A DNA stretch of 64,000 bases from Sphingomonas oligophenolica (GTDB lineage Bacteria; Pseudomonadota; Alphaproteobacteria; Sphingomonadales; Sphingomonadaceae), in contig NZ_RCZK01000004.1 in NCBI RefSeq assembly GCF_006438955.1, forward strand, positions 186,001 to 250,000. Reading direction: 5' to 3'. The notes under the pieces were generated by a model. The model was not told where the DNA came from and made no database searches. It was given only the letters and a program-made list of their open reading frames with translations. Each line of letters opens with the position of its first letter. Position 1 is the first letter of the stretch. Both the position numbers and the translations under genes were made by a program. Below are positions 8,349-16,850 of the stretch, piece after piece.

Positions 8349-8846
8349 TTACGCCTTGCCGGGTTTGAACGTCATCGACACGCCGTTCATGCAATAGCGT
8401 TTGCCGGTCGGCTTGGGACCGTCGTTGAACACATGGCCTTGGTGGCCACCGCAGCGCGCGCAGCGGACCTCGGTCCGCGCCATCAGCATCGACCGGTCGG
8501 TCTTGGTCACGATCGCGCCATCGAGCGGAGCCCAGAAGCTCGGCCATCCGGTGCCGCTGTCGAACTTGGTCTTCGACGAATAGAGCGCGTTGTCGCACCC
8601 CTTGCAGTGGAAGATCCCGGCACGATGCTCGTCGTTGAGCGGGCTGGAACCGGGGCGTTCGGTCCCCGCCTCGCGCAGCACGTTATAGGCGGCGGGGCCG
8701 AGTTGCGCCTTCCATTGCGCGGGGGTCTTGGACACCGGGAATGTTTCGGCGGCAGCGTCCGCGGGTGTGCTCCGCCAACCCCACAATACGGCACCGGCGG
8801 CGGCGGTGCCGGTGAGAGCCAGAAACGAGCGGCGATCGGGGGTCAT
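8349..8846 (-). CDS. msrB: Peptide-methionine (R)-S-oxide reductase, Tat-exported
   Basis: A 165-residue MsrB. Zinc is held by Cys81, Cys84, Cys129 and Cys132 (CKGC and CARC), and the catalytic cysteine is Cys152 in KRYCMNG. The N-terminus DRRSFLALTG followed by a hydrophobic stretch is a twin-arginine signal, so the folded, zinc-loaded enzyme is predicted to be exported to the periplasm to repair oxidised methionine there. The start at 8846 fits the Tat signal better than the open frame to 8888. MsrB proteins usually carry Cys or Ser at the resolving position near residue 98, where this one reads SGTGW. Confidence 0.92.
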   Translation of the reverse strand: MTPDRRSFLALTGTAAAGAVLWGWRSTPADAAAETFPVSKTPAQWKAQLGPAAYNVLREAGTERPGSSPLNDEHRAGIFHCKGCDNALYSSKTKFDSGTGWPSFWAPLDGAIVTKTDRSMLMARTEVRCARCGGHQGHVFNDGPKPTGKRYCMNGVSMTFKPGKA

Positions 8847-8961
8847 CACGAATTTCTCCTTATCGACAATGATGTAGATACGGATCAACCCGGCAAAAGG
8901 ATACGGAACCGCGCGAAATTTCGTCCGTCGTGCGCAAGATGACGTTCGCTCAGCTCGATCC

Positions 8962-9011
8962 GCTGAGCTTGGCGAAGGGCGTGGGTCTCTCTGCGCTTCG
9001 CCAAGCTCAGC
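8962..9011. repeat. 16-bp perfect inverted repeat (REP-like, possible terminator)
   Basis: The left arm GCTGAGCTTGGCGAAG (8962-8977) is the exact reverse complement of CTTCGCCAAGCTCAGC (8996-9011), with an 18-base loop. The right arm continues ACGAACGG, matching the repeat at 1090-1117. It lies downstream of the P450 stop (minus strand) and upstream of msrB, so it may be a hairpin terminator for the P450 gene or a mobile REP-like sequence. No T-run follows, which weakens the intrinsic-terminator reading. Confidence 0.7.
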
Positions 9012-9075
9012 ACGAACGGATCTACGTAACGTCGTACTCTCTGGGCCGCTGCGGGCCGATTGCTAGCTCAGTCGA

Positions 9076-10317
9076 TCAGTATTTGCTGATCTCGACCGGC
9101 ATCGACCGATAGCCGTGGACGAAGCACGCTGCGACGCGGGTCGGTTCGCCGGTGACGTTCACGCGCATCCGCCGTTTGGCCATTTCCTCAAGCAGAATTG
9201 CGATCTGCATTTCGGCGAGGCGCGCGCCGACACAACGGTGGATGCCGTGGCCGAATGCCAAGTGGCGGCGCGCATTGGCGCGGTCGACGACGATCTTGTC
9301 GGCGTCGTCGCCGAACACGCTACGGTCGCGGTTGGCGGAAATGTACCACAGCGCGAGCTTGTCGCCTTCCTTGATCTGCTGCCCGTGAAGTTCGGTATCC
9401 TGGGTTGCGGTGCGGCGCATGTGCGACAGCGGGGTCTGCCAGCGGATGATCTCGCTGACCGTATTGGGGATCAGCGCCGGGTTCGCTTCGAGCTTGGCGC
9501 GTTCGTCGGGGAATTGATCGAGCCCATAGGCGAGCCCCGACATCGTGTTGCGCGTGGTGTCGTTGCCACCGACGATCAGCAGGATCAGGTTCCCGATGAA
9601 TTCGAACTGGTCCATCTGGCTCATCGCGTCCGAATGGATCATCATGCTGATCAGGTCGGGGGTCTGCGGTTTATCGACCTTTTGATTCCACAGATTCTGG
9701 AAATAGGTGCCGCATTCGTACATATATTCGAGCCGCTTGAGCCGTGACGGTTCGTCCTTGATCAGCTCGATATCGCCCGCCCAGTCGGACCAGAACGTCA
9801 GCTTGCGGCGATCCTCCCAGGGGAAATCGAACAGGATCGCGAGCATCTGCGTGGTCAGCTCGATCGACACAGTATCGACCCAGTCGAATTCCTTGTTCCA
9901 ATCGAGACTGTCGAGAATATCGGCGGTCCGCCCGCGGATATCGTCGGACATCCGCGTCATTTCCGACGGGGTGAAGGCGGGCGAAACGCTGCGGCGTTGC
10001 CCGGTGTGAACGGGGCGGTCGCGCGCGATGAACATCGGCATCCGCACGTCGTTTTCGGGGAGGAAATCGGCCAGCGTGATCCCGCCGACTTCGGATGAAT
10101 AGAGTTCGGGGAGCGATTCGACCTCGACGATCGGCTTGTAGCTCGACACCGACCAATAGGCGCCGAAATCGGAATGCTCGACGCGGTGAACCGGGGAGTC
10201 GGCACGTAGCTGCGCGAATGGCGCCTGCCACCGATCTTCGGCGTAGAGCTCTGCGCGGCTGACGTCGAGCGGGTCGATCTCGATCTGCGGCTGGGCATCG
10301 TGTGCGAGTGTCGCCAT
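9076..10317 (-). CDS. Cytochrome P450, CYP153-like
   Basis: A 413-residue soluble bacterial P450. The I-helix motif is GGNDTTRN, the K-helix ExxR is EIIR, and the heme-binding loop is FGHGIHRCVGARLAE with ligand Cys362. The stretch around EIIRWQTPLSHMRRTA and the C-terminal VTGEPTRVAACFVHGYRSMP resemble the CYP153 family, which hydroxylates terminal carbons of alkanes, fatty acids and terpenes. The ATG at 10317 has AAGGAGAG upstream and is preferred over 10359. No ferredoxin or ferredoxin reductase gene is adjacent, so electrons must come from partners encoded elsewhere. Confidence 0.9.
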   Translation of the reverse strand: MATLAHDAQPQIEIDPLDVSRAELYAEDRWQAPFAQLRADSPVHRVEHSDFGAYWSVSSYKPIVEVESLPELYSSEVGGITLADFLPENDVRMPMFIARDRPVHTGQRRSVSPAFTPSEMTRMSDDIRGRTADILDSLDWNKEFDWVDTVSIELTTQMLAILFDFPWEDRRKLTFWSDWAGDIELIKDEPSRLKRLEYMYECGTYFQNLWNQKVDKPQTPDLISMMIHSDAMSQMDQFEFIGNLILLIVGGNDTTRNTMSGLAYGLDQFPDERAKLEANPALIPNTVSEIIRWQTPLSHMRRTATQDTELHGQQIKEGDKLALWYISANRDRSVFGDDADKIVVDRANARRHLAFGHGIHRCVGARLAEMQIAILLEEMAKRRMRVNVTGEPTRVAACFVHGYRSMPVEISKY

Positions 10318-10364
10318 CCTGGTCTCTCCTTTGACCCAAGAATGCCCCTTAACTGACATTCATG

Positions 10365-11600
10365 TCAATTGGGCTTGGCGCGCCGCCATCTCGGCTTGGC
10401 GCTCCCCGACTGCAGCACGCCGCGGCGGAAGAGGCGCGCGCCGACCGCGATGAAGATCGCGACCCACAGCAGCTGCCATGCGATCGCGGCGACGTGCGGC
10501 CACAGCGCTGGGCTGTTCGCGGCGTGCCCCGCCATCGCGAACGGGGAAGAGAGCGGCAGGACGTCGGCGATCGTCGCGATCCATGTCCCCGGATGCGAGG
10601 CCGCCGCGGTCGCCAGCGCGAACATCGCGACCTGAAGGATCGTGATCGGCAGCGAGAGCATCTGGATTTCGCGCATCGTCGAGGCCTGTGCGCCGACGCC
10701 CAGGAACACCGATCCCAACAGCAGATACGCCATCGTGAAATAGGTGCCGAACAGCAGCGCGAACATCGGCAGGCCGACCGCGGGCACCAGTTCGGCCAGT
10801 GCGGGCGCGGCGCTGGCGGGCAGCAGCGACCCGATCTGCGCGATCACCGTCCCCCAGAAGGCGACGAACAGCACCGCGACCCCGAACATCCCGATCAGCT
10901 TGCCCAGAAACACCGATTCGAGCGGTACCGCGGCGGCGAGCACCTCAATTACCTTGTTGTTGCGCTCCTCCGCCATTGTGCCGACGACCTGCCCCGACAG
11001 GAACAGCGTCAGGAAGAAGATCCCGAACACCGCGAAGAAGGCGGATTCATGTTGTCCGCTTGCCGAGGGCGTTGCGCGCGACATCTGGGTTTTGGTCGCG
11101 ACCACCTGTGGCGCGTTACCGCCCAGCCGTTCGGCCGCGAGCGTCTCGCCCGCAAGCAGCGTCAGATATTCCGCCGCACGCGCGCCGCGTGGGCCGTAGA
11201 GGATCTGCGGCGCGGCGATCGGGCCGTAGAGCACCGCGGAGGCATCATAATCCGGGCTGGCGAAGGCGGCGCGCGCCTGCGCAGCGGGATCGGTGGTCGG
11301 ATCGACCGTCGTCAGCGGCGGCGGCTCCTCGTCGGGATTGCGGAACGCCGCGCGCAGCCGCGTGTCCGCCGCGGCGATCGTCGGGGCTGCGGCCCGCGGG
11401 AGGATCGCGACGATGCGGGTCTTGCCCGCGCTGCCGCCCGAGACGCTGGCCGCGCCCATCCCGCCGATCGCGCCGAACGAGCCCATGATGACCGGCGCGA
11501 ACAGGAAAAGCAGGAAGATCGGGGTGAAGACCGTCGCGACGAAATCGCGCCGCGCGATCGTTAGCGTCTGGCGGATCGTCCGCCGCAGGTGGCCGCTCAT
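10365..11600 (-). CDS. ABC-2 type transporter permease (NatB-like)
   Basis: A 411-residue permease with one N-terminal transmembrane helix, a large extracytoplasmic domain of about 150-190 residues, and five or six helices in the C-terminal half (for example VLFVAFWGTVIAQIG). This arrangement is typical of ABC-2/NatB exporters that move ions, drugs or lipids outward. The last three residues of the partner ATPase gene overlap its start by four bases (11597-11600), so the two are one operon. The cargo cannot be deduced. The TMAEERNNKVIEVL helix-loop is the conserved coupling region. Confidence 0.9.
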   Translation of the reverse strand: MSGHLRRTIRQTLTIARRDFVATVFTPIFLLFLFAPVIMGSFGAIGGMGAASVSGGSAGKTRIVAILPRAAAPTIAAADTRLRAAFRNPDEEPPPLTTVDPTTDPAAQARAAFASPDYDASAVLYGPIAAPQILYGPRGARAAEYLTLLAGETLAAERLGGNAPQVVATKTQMSRATPSASGQHESAFFAVFGIFFLTLFLSGQVVGTMAEERNNKVIEVLAAAVPLESVFLGKLIGMFGVAVLFVAFWGTVIAQIGSLLPASAAPALAELVPAVGLPMFALLFGTYFTMAYLLLGSVFLGVGAQASTMREIQMLSLPITILQVAMFALATAAASHPGTWIATIADVLPLSSPFAMAGHAANSPALWPHVAAIAWQLLWVAIFIAVGARLFRRGVLQSGSAKPRWRRAKPN

Positions 11601-12541
11601 GCCGCCATCCCCGGCGCGACCGGCTCACCCGCCGCCTCGATCGCGTCGCGCCCGACGATGCTGACGAACGCTTCGTGGAGCCCGGGCCGTTCGATCGACA
11701 GCCCGGCGATGCCGTGGCCGCGCTCGATCAGCGTCGCGAGCCACGGCTCGATTCCGCCGTCGGGAAGCTCGAATCGCCACACCGCGCCGTCGCGGACCGC
11801 ATCGCGCGGCAGCGCGGCAGCGACCGCGTCGCCGGGATCGCGCGGGGTGTAGAGCACGCGCTGCGGCAACATCCCGCGCGCATCGTCGACGGTGCCTTCG
11901 AACCGTCGCTTGCCGCCCGCGATGATCGCCAGCCGGTCGCAGATCCGTTCGGCATGGCTCATGATGTGGGTCGAGAACAGAATCGTCGCGCCACGATCGC
12001 GCTCGGCCAGGATAAACGCTTCGAGCTTTTCCTGGTTGACCGGGTCGAGCCCGGAAAACGGTTCGTCGAGGACGAGCAGCGCAGGGCGGTGGACCACCGA
12101 TCCGAGCAACTGGACGAGCTGCGCCATCCCCTTGGAGAGCTTCCGGATCTTCTCGTCGACCGCATGCCCGAGCCCGACCTCTTCCATCATCGCGGCGGCG
12201 CGCGCGCGTCCCGTCTTGCGATCGAGCCCGCGCAGCGCGCCGAGGAACGCGATCGCATCGCGTGCCTTCATCGCGGGATAGAGACCGCGCTCTTCGGGCA
12301 AATAGCCGATCGAATCGCTTACCGCGCGTGGGTTGGCGTGGCCGAGTACCGATCGCTCGCCGCCATCGGGCTCGATGATCCCGAGCAACATCCGCAGCGT
12401 CGTGGTCTTGCCCGCGCCGTTGGGGCCGAGCACGCCGTAGATCGCGCCGGTCGGCACCGTCAGGTCGACGCCGTCGACGACGCGCCGCCCGCCGAATTTC
12501 TTGACCAACCCGGTGGCGGTGACCGCCGATGCATCGCCCAC
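11597..12541 (-). CDS. ABC transporter ATP-binding protein (NatA-like)
   Basis: A 314-residue ATPase. Walker A is GPNGAGKTT (39-47), the signature is LSKGM (a common variant in this subfamily), and Walker B is LLVLDEPFSGLDP. A C-terminal DUF4162-like regulatory domain follows the nucleotide-binding domain at about 225-310. It powers the ABC-2 permease encoded immediately downstream with a four-base overlap. Together they form an exporter of unknown substrate. The gene starts at ATG 12541, 41 bp from the divergent queG start, so the two genes share a short promoter region. Confidence 0.92.
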   Translation of the reverse strand: MGDASAVTATGLVKKFGGRRVVDGVDLTVPTGAIYGVLGPNGAGKTTTLRMLLGIIEPDGGERSVLGHANPRAVSDSIGYLPEERGLYPAMKARDAIAFLGALRGLDRKTGRARAAAMMEEVGLGHAVDEKIRKLSKGMAQLVQLLGSVVHRPALLVLDEPFSGLDPVNQEKLEAFILAERDRGATILFSTHIMSHAERICDRLAIIAGGKRRFEGTVDDARGMLPQRVLYTPRDPGDAVAAALPRDAVRDGAVWRFELPDGGIEPWLATLIERGHGIAGLSIERPGLHEAFVSIVGRDAIEAAGEPVAPGMAA

Positions 12542-12582
12542 GAATTTCCCCTTTGCGCAGAAGGTTGTGGTAGCGGGGCGGG

Positions 12583-13662
12583 GTGCGCGAAGACAAGCCA
12601 GAACGCCAGTCTGAAGACCAGTCCGCCCAGGGGCTGGCCCACCGGATCAAGGCGATGGCCGCCGAACTAGGCTTCGCGGCCTGTGGCATCGCGCGCGCCG
12701 ACGCCGCGCCGCAAACCGCCGCGCGGCTGCGCCAATGGCTCGACGAGGGGCGGCATGGCGACATGATCTGGATGGAGACGCGCGCGCATCAGCGCGAAAC
12801 CCCGCGGGCGCTATGGCCGGAGGTCAGGAGCGTGATCGCGCTGGGGATGAGCTACGCTCCCACGATCGATCCGCTCGCGCTGGCGGGGGAGAGCGATATC
12901 GGGCGGATTTCGGTCTATGCGCAGGGCGGCGACTATCACGACGTCGTCAAACGCCAGTTGAAGGCGCTGGGTCGCTGGCTCGCGGGAGAGGCGGGGTGCG
13001 ACCTGAAGGTCTTCGTCGACACTGCCCCGGTGATGGAAAAGCCGCTCGCCGAGGCGGCGGGATTGGGCTGGCAGGGCAAGCACACCAATCTCGTCAGCCG
13101 CGATCATGGCAGCTGGCTGTTCCTCGGCGCGATCTACACGACGCTCGATCTGGTGCCCGACAGGCCGGGAAGCGACACGTGCGGTTCGTGTGACGCGTGC
13201 CAGCGCGCCTGCCCGACCGACGCCTTCCCCGCGCCGTATCGGCTGGATGCGCGGCGCTGCATCTCGTATCTGACGATCGAGCACGCCGGGTCGATCCCGC
13301 ACGAGTTCAGGGAAGCGATCGGCAACCGCATCTATGGCTGCGACGATTGCCTGGCGGTGTGCCCGTGGAACAAGTTCGCGCACGCCGCGAGCGCGAACCT
13401 CGCCTTCGCGCCCCGCGCGGAACTTGCCGCGCCTGCGCTTGCCGACTTACTGGCGCTCGACGATGCGGGATTTCGCCAAGTGTTCGCAGGCAGCCCGATC
13501 AAGCGGATCGGGCGCGATCGCATGGTCAGGAACGCGGCGATCGCCGCAGGCAACAGCGACGACCCCGCGCTGGTCCCTGCGCTCGATCGGCTGGCGGACG
13601 ACGCGTCGGAGGTCGTGCGCGAGGCGGCGGCATGGGCACGGGCGCGGCTGGCAGCCGATTGA
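12583..13662 (+). CDS. queG: Epoxyqueuosine reductase
   Basis: A 359-residue QueG, which performs the last step of queuosine synthesis, the cobalamin-dependent reduction of epoxyqueuosine in tRNA to queuosine. Two 4Fe-4S cluster motifs are clear: [12 protein letters not shown] near residue 201 and [13 protein letters not shown] near 253. The N-terminal domain carries [13 protein letters not shown], part of the cobalamin site with the conserved Asp. A short HEAT-like C-terminal tail for tRNA binding follows (about 310-359). The start is GTG at 12583 (MREDKPERQ). No other queuosine gene is adjacent. Confidence 0.95.
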   Translation: MREDKPERQSEDQSAQGLAHRIKAMAAELGFAACGIARADAAPQTAARLRQWLDEGRHGDMIWMETRAHQRETPRALWPEVRSVIALGMSYAPTIDPLALAGESDIGRISVYAQGGDYHDVVKRQLKALGRWLAGEAGCDLKVFVDTAPVMEKPLAEAAGLGWQGKHTNLVSRDHGSWLFLGAIYTTLDLVPDRPGSDTCGSCDACQRACPTDAFPAPYRLDARRCISYLTIEHAGSIPHEFREAIGNRIYGCDDCLAVCPWNKFAHAASANLAFAPRAELAAPALADLLALDDAGFRQVFAGSPIKRIGRDRMVRNAAIAAGNSDDPALVPALDRLADDASEVVREAAAWARARLAAD

Positions 13663-13668
13663 CGCGGG

Positions 13669-14736
13669 TCAGTTCGGCAGGGGCGCGTGGTCGATGTGGG
13701 TCAGTACATGGCGCGCGAACAGGTCGGCTTCGGCGGCATGGGGGTAGCCTGACAGGATAAACGCCTCGATCCCCATGTCCTGGTACATCCGCAGCTTGGC
13801 GAGCACCTGGTCGGGATCGCCGACGATTGCGGCACCGCAGCCCGATCGGGCGCGGCCGACGCCGGTCCAAAGATTGTCCTCGGCATAGCCATCGTCCGCC
13901 GCCGTCTCGCGCAGCGCCGCCTGCGCGGCGACCCCGGCGGAGGTCGAATCGAGCGATTTGGCGCGGATATCAGCGCCTTGCTGCGCGTCGAGTTTCGAGA
14001 GCAGGCGGTCGGCATAGGCGCGCGCTTCGGCCTCGGTGTCGCGGACGACGACGTGAGCGCGATAGCCGAAGCGGAGCGTGCGGCCGTGCGCGGCGGCGCG
14101 CGCGGTCATGTCGGCGATGATCTCGGCGACCACTTCCTTCTTGTCGGGCCACATCAGGAATACGTCGCAGCCCTTGGCCGCGGCTTCGCGCGCGTGCGGA
14201 GAGAGGCCCCCGAAATAGAGCAGTGGCGCCTTGCCCGAGACAGTGCCGATGCGCGGCGGATCGACCTTGAGCTGCCAGAATTCGCCCTGGTGATCGAGCG
14301 GTTCGCCGTTGAGCAGTGTTTTCAGGATATCCATCGCCTCGACGGTGCGTGCGTAGCGCGGGGCGGAGGCAAGCGTTTCGCCGGGCAGATCGGACGAGAT
14401 GATGTTGATCGTCAGCCGCCCGCCGGTCATCCGGTCGATCGTCGCGATTTGGCGCGCGAGCTGGGGGGGCCAGGATTCGCCGACCCGCACCGCCATCAGC
14501 AGTCTGATCCGCCTCGTCAGCGCCGCGATCCCCGCGGCGAACGCGGTGGTGTCGATCCCGAGTGCATAGCCCGAGGGGAGCAGGATGTTGTCGAACCCGC
14601 CGGTTTCCGCCTGCATCACGATGTCGCGGCAATGTTCCCAGCTCGATGCGAGCCCGGGGTCGGGCTGGCCGAGGAATTCGTAATCATCGTCGCACAACGC
14701 GGAAAACCAAGAAATCTCGCACGGACCCGTCGTCAT
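13669..14736 (-). CDS. SsuD-like LLM flavin-dependent monooxygenase (candidate sulfoquinovose/alkanesulfonate monooxygenase)
   Basis: A 355-residue group C flavin monooxygenase of the alkanesulfonate monooxygenase type. Seen: EISWFSALCDDDYEFLG at the start, ILLPSGYALG, the GGRLTINIISSD flavin-region motif, YFGGLSPHA and the C-terminal GIEAFILSGYPHAAEADLF, all in SsuD order. Family members use reduced FMN and oxygen to cut a C-S bond, releasing sulfite and an aldehyde. Its start overlaps the end of the aldo/keto reductase gene by four bases, so they are co-translated. No flavin reductase is encoded nearby. Because the neighbours match the sulfo-SMO pathway, I infer a role like SmoC. A general alkanesulfonatase is the alternative. 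Confidence 0.88.
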   Translation of the reverse strand: MTTGPCEISWFSALCDDDYEFLGQPDPGLASSWEHCRDIVMQAETGGFDNILLPSGYALGIDTTAFAAGIAALTRRIRLLMAVRVGESWPPQLARQIATIDRMTGGRLTINIISSDLPGETLASAPRYARTVEAMDILKTLLNGEPLDHQGEFWQLKVDPPRIGTVSGKAPLLYFGGLSPHAREAAAKGCDVFLMWPDKKEVVAEIIADMTARAAAHGRTLRFGYRAHVVVRDTEAEARAYADRLLSKLDAQQGADIRAKSLDSTSAGVAAQAALRETAADDGYAEDNLWTGVGRARSGCGAAIVGDPDQVLAKLRMYQDMGIEAFILSGYPHAAEADLFARHVLTHIDHAPLPN

Positions 14737-15644
14737 GGCAGCTTCTCCCCGCGCGCGGCGGTGAGCACCGCATACCAGTCCTCACGCGACCAGATGATCT
14801 TGTAGGCATCGGCCAGTTCGGCGATCCGGCTCGCGTTCTGCGTGCCGACGATCGGGATCGCGCGCGCCGGATGCGCCATGATCCAGCTGTAGGTGGCGGC
14901 CGACCGATCGACCCCGAACTTCGCCGCGACGACGTCGAGCGCGGCGGCGACCGCCTGCTCGCGCGGGGTGGTCGGTCTCGCGACCCGTCCGCCGCCGAGC
15001 GGCGACCAGGCGAGGATCGCGACATCGTGTTTCATCGCCTGGTCGAACGATCCATCGATCATCGGATCGAGGCACAGCGGCGAGAATTCGGGTTGCTGGC
15101 TCGCCAGCGGGACCCCGGTGAGGAACGACGCCAAGGTCCGGGTCTGGTGGGGGGTATAGTTCGACACGCCGATGCTGCGCACCTTGCCCGACGCCACCAT
15201 GTCCTCGAGCGTCCGGGCGACCTCGTGGGGGTGGGTCAGGATATCGGGGCGGTGAATCTGGTACAGATCGACGTGATCGACCTGCAGCCGACGCAGCGAC
15301 GCATCGAGCGCAGCCATCAGATAGTCGCGACCCGAATCATACGGCACCGGCGGGGTGATCCCGCCCTTGGTCGCGAGCACCATCCGGTCGCGCAGCCCGG
15401 GCGACGCGGCGAACACGCGACCGAGTAGCGCCTCGGCATCGCCGAATCCGCCGCTGCCATCGAAGCCATAGATATCGGCGGTGTCGAAGAAGGTGACCCC
15501 AGCGGCAAACGCCGCCTCGATCAACGTCCGGCCGACATCCTCCGACTGACCAGCGAAGCGCCACATGCCCCAGGCGATCGGGGAAACTTGGATTCCGCTC
15601 TTGCCGAGGGGCCGCGAATCGGGTGTAAGGTGGATTTCAGACAT
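14733..15644 (-). CDS. Aldo/keto reductase (candidate SmoB-like sugar aldehyde reductase)
   Basis: A 303-residue NADPH-dependent aldo/keto reductase with the full catalytic tetrad: Asp54, Tyr59, Lys93 and His131. The C-terminal cofactor region IPIVGTQNASRIAELADA resembles the YdhF branch. The start at 15644 (MSEIHLTP) is the second Met of the open frame. It is the first gene of the operon, overlapping the SsuD-like gene by four bases. In the known sulfo-SMO pathway an aldo/keto reductase turns 6-dehydroglucose, the aldehyde made by the monooxygenase, into glucose. Here that role is inferred from gene coupling alone. Confidence 0.9.
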   Translation of the reverse strand: MSEIHLTPDSRPLGKSGIQVSPIAWGMWRFAGQSEDVGRTLIEAAFAAGVTFFDTADIYGFDGSGGFGDAEALLGRVFAASPGLRDRMVLATKGGITPPVPYDSGRDYLMAALDASLRRLQVDHVDLYQIHRPDILTHPHEVARTLEDMVASGKVRSIGVSNYTPHQTRTLASFLTGVPLASQQPEFSPLCLDPMIDGSFDQAMKHDVAILAWSPLGGGRVARPTTPREQAVAAALDVVAAKFGVDRSAATYSWIMAHPARAIPIVGTQNASRIAELADAYKIIWSREDWYAVLTAARGEKLP

Positions 15645-15666
15645 CGCTGTCATATTAGGATGAGGA

Positions 15667-16770
15667 ATGCCGGAAGAGCAAGTCCGTTACGGGTTGGTGG
15701 GAACCGGGATGATGGGCGTCGAGCATCTCGCCAACCTCGCGATCACGCCCGGTGCGGTGGTGACCGCGATCGCCGACCCGACCGCGGCGTCGCTCGGTTG
15801 GGCGTCCGATGCGTTGGGCGAGCGGGCCGATGGCGTCGCCACCTTTGCCGATTCGCAGGCGTTGGCGATGAGCGGGCTGGTCGACGCGGTGATCGTCGCC
15901 AGTCCCAACCATACCCATCGCGAGGTGCTGACGCCGTTGTTCGGCGAGGGGATCGCGATCCTGTGCGAGAAGCCGCTCGCGACGACGATCGAAGATGCGC
16001 GCTGGATCGTCGAGCAGGCCGAGGCCAGCGATGCGCCGTTCTGGACCGCGATGGAATATCGCTACATGCCGCCCGCCGCGACGTTCATCGACGAAATCCA
16101 TGGCGGCGCGATCGGGCGCTTGCAGATGCTGTCGATCCGCGAGCATCGGTTTCCGTTCTTGCCCAAGGTGGGCGACTGGAACCGGTTCGCGCGCAACACC
16201 GGCGGCACGATGGTGGAGAAATGCTGTCATTTCTTCGACCTGATGCGGCTGATCACGCAGTCCGAGGCGGTGCGCGTCTATTGTTCGGGCGCGATGGACG
16301 TCAATCATCTCGACGAGCGTTATGACAGCGGCACCGGACCCGAACGCCCCGACATCATCGACAACAGCTATACGACGGTCGATTTCGCCAATGGCGTGCG
16401 CGCGATGCTCGATCTGTCGATGTTCGCCGACGGCGCGGAAAACCAGGAGGAGATCGCGGCGGTCGGCGATGCGGCGCGGCTCGAGGTGCTGATCCCCGAG
16501 GGCGCGCTGGTCCATTCGCCGCGGGTCGGTTTCCGCAATCCCAAGCGCCCCTCGCGCCGGGTAGTCGCGGTCGACCAGGCCGCGCTGGAGGCGGGCAGCC
16601 ACCACGGCTCGACCTTCTACGAACATCAGAAATTCATCGCGGCGGTACGCGGCGAGGGATCCGTCGAGGTAACCGCGCGCGACGGGCTGATGGCGGTCGC
16701 GATCGGCACCGCGGCGGAGATCAGCGCGCGCGAACACCGCGTGGTGACGATGAGCGAACTGGGTTTCTAA
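15667..16770 (+). CDS. Gfo/Idh/MocA family NAD-dependent enzyme (dehydrogenase or NAD-dependent glycosidase)
   Basis: A 367-residue protein with an N-terminal Rossmann fold (GTGMMG at 12-17), the EKPLA motif at 101-105, and a C-terminal alpha/beta domain. The active-site helix reads GGTMVEKCCHFFDLMRL (179-195), with His188 and Asp191 in the usual places but Glu184 where many dehydrogenases have Asp. It is divergent from the AKR-SsuD-like pair by 22 bp, so they share control. The family includes inositol dehydrogenases and also NAD-using glycoside hydrolases, among them the GH188 sulfoquinovosidases. The latter is an attractive possibility here. Sequence alone does not decide between them. Confidence 0.88.
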   Translation: MPEEQVRYGLVGTGMMGVEHLANLAITPGAVVTAIADPTAASLGWASDALGERADGVATFADSQALAMSGLVDAVIVASPNHTHREVLTPLFGEGIAILCEKPLATTIEDARWIVEQAEASDAPFWTAMEYRYMPPAATFIDEIHGGAIGRLQMLSIREHRFPFLPKVGDWNRFARNTGGTMVEKCCHFFDLMRLITQSEAVRVYCSGAMDVNHLDERYDSGTGPERPDIIDNSYTTVDFANGVRAMLDLSMFADGAENQEEIAAVGDAARLEVLIPEGALVHSPRVGFRNPKRPSRRVVAVDQAALEAGSHHGSTFYEHQKFIAAVRGEGSVEVTARDGLMAVAIGTAAEISAREHRVVTMSELGF

Positions 16771-16850
16771 CGACGACGCGACGACCAGTCGCCGACGATC
16801 GATCGCGACACGACAAGCAATCCGCCAAGGAGCGGGATGGGGAGGAAGAG

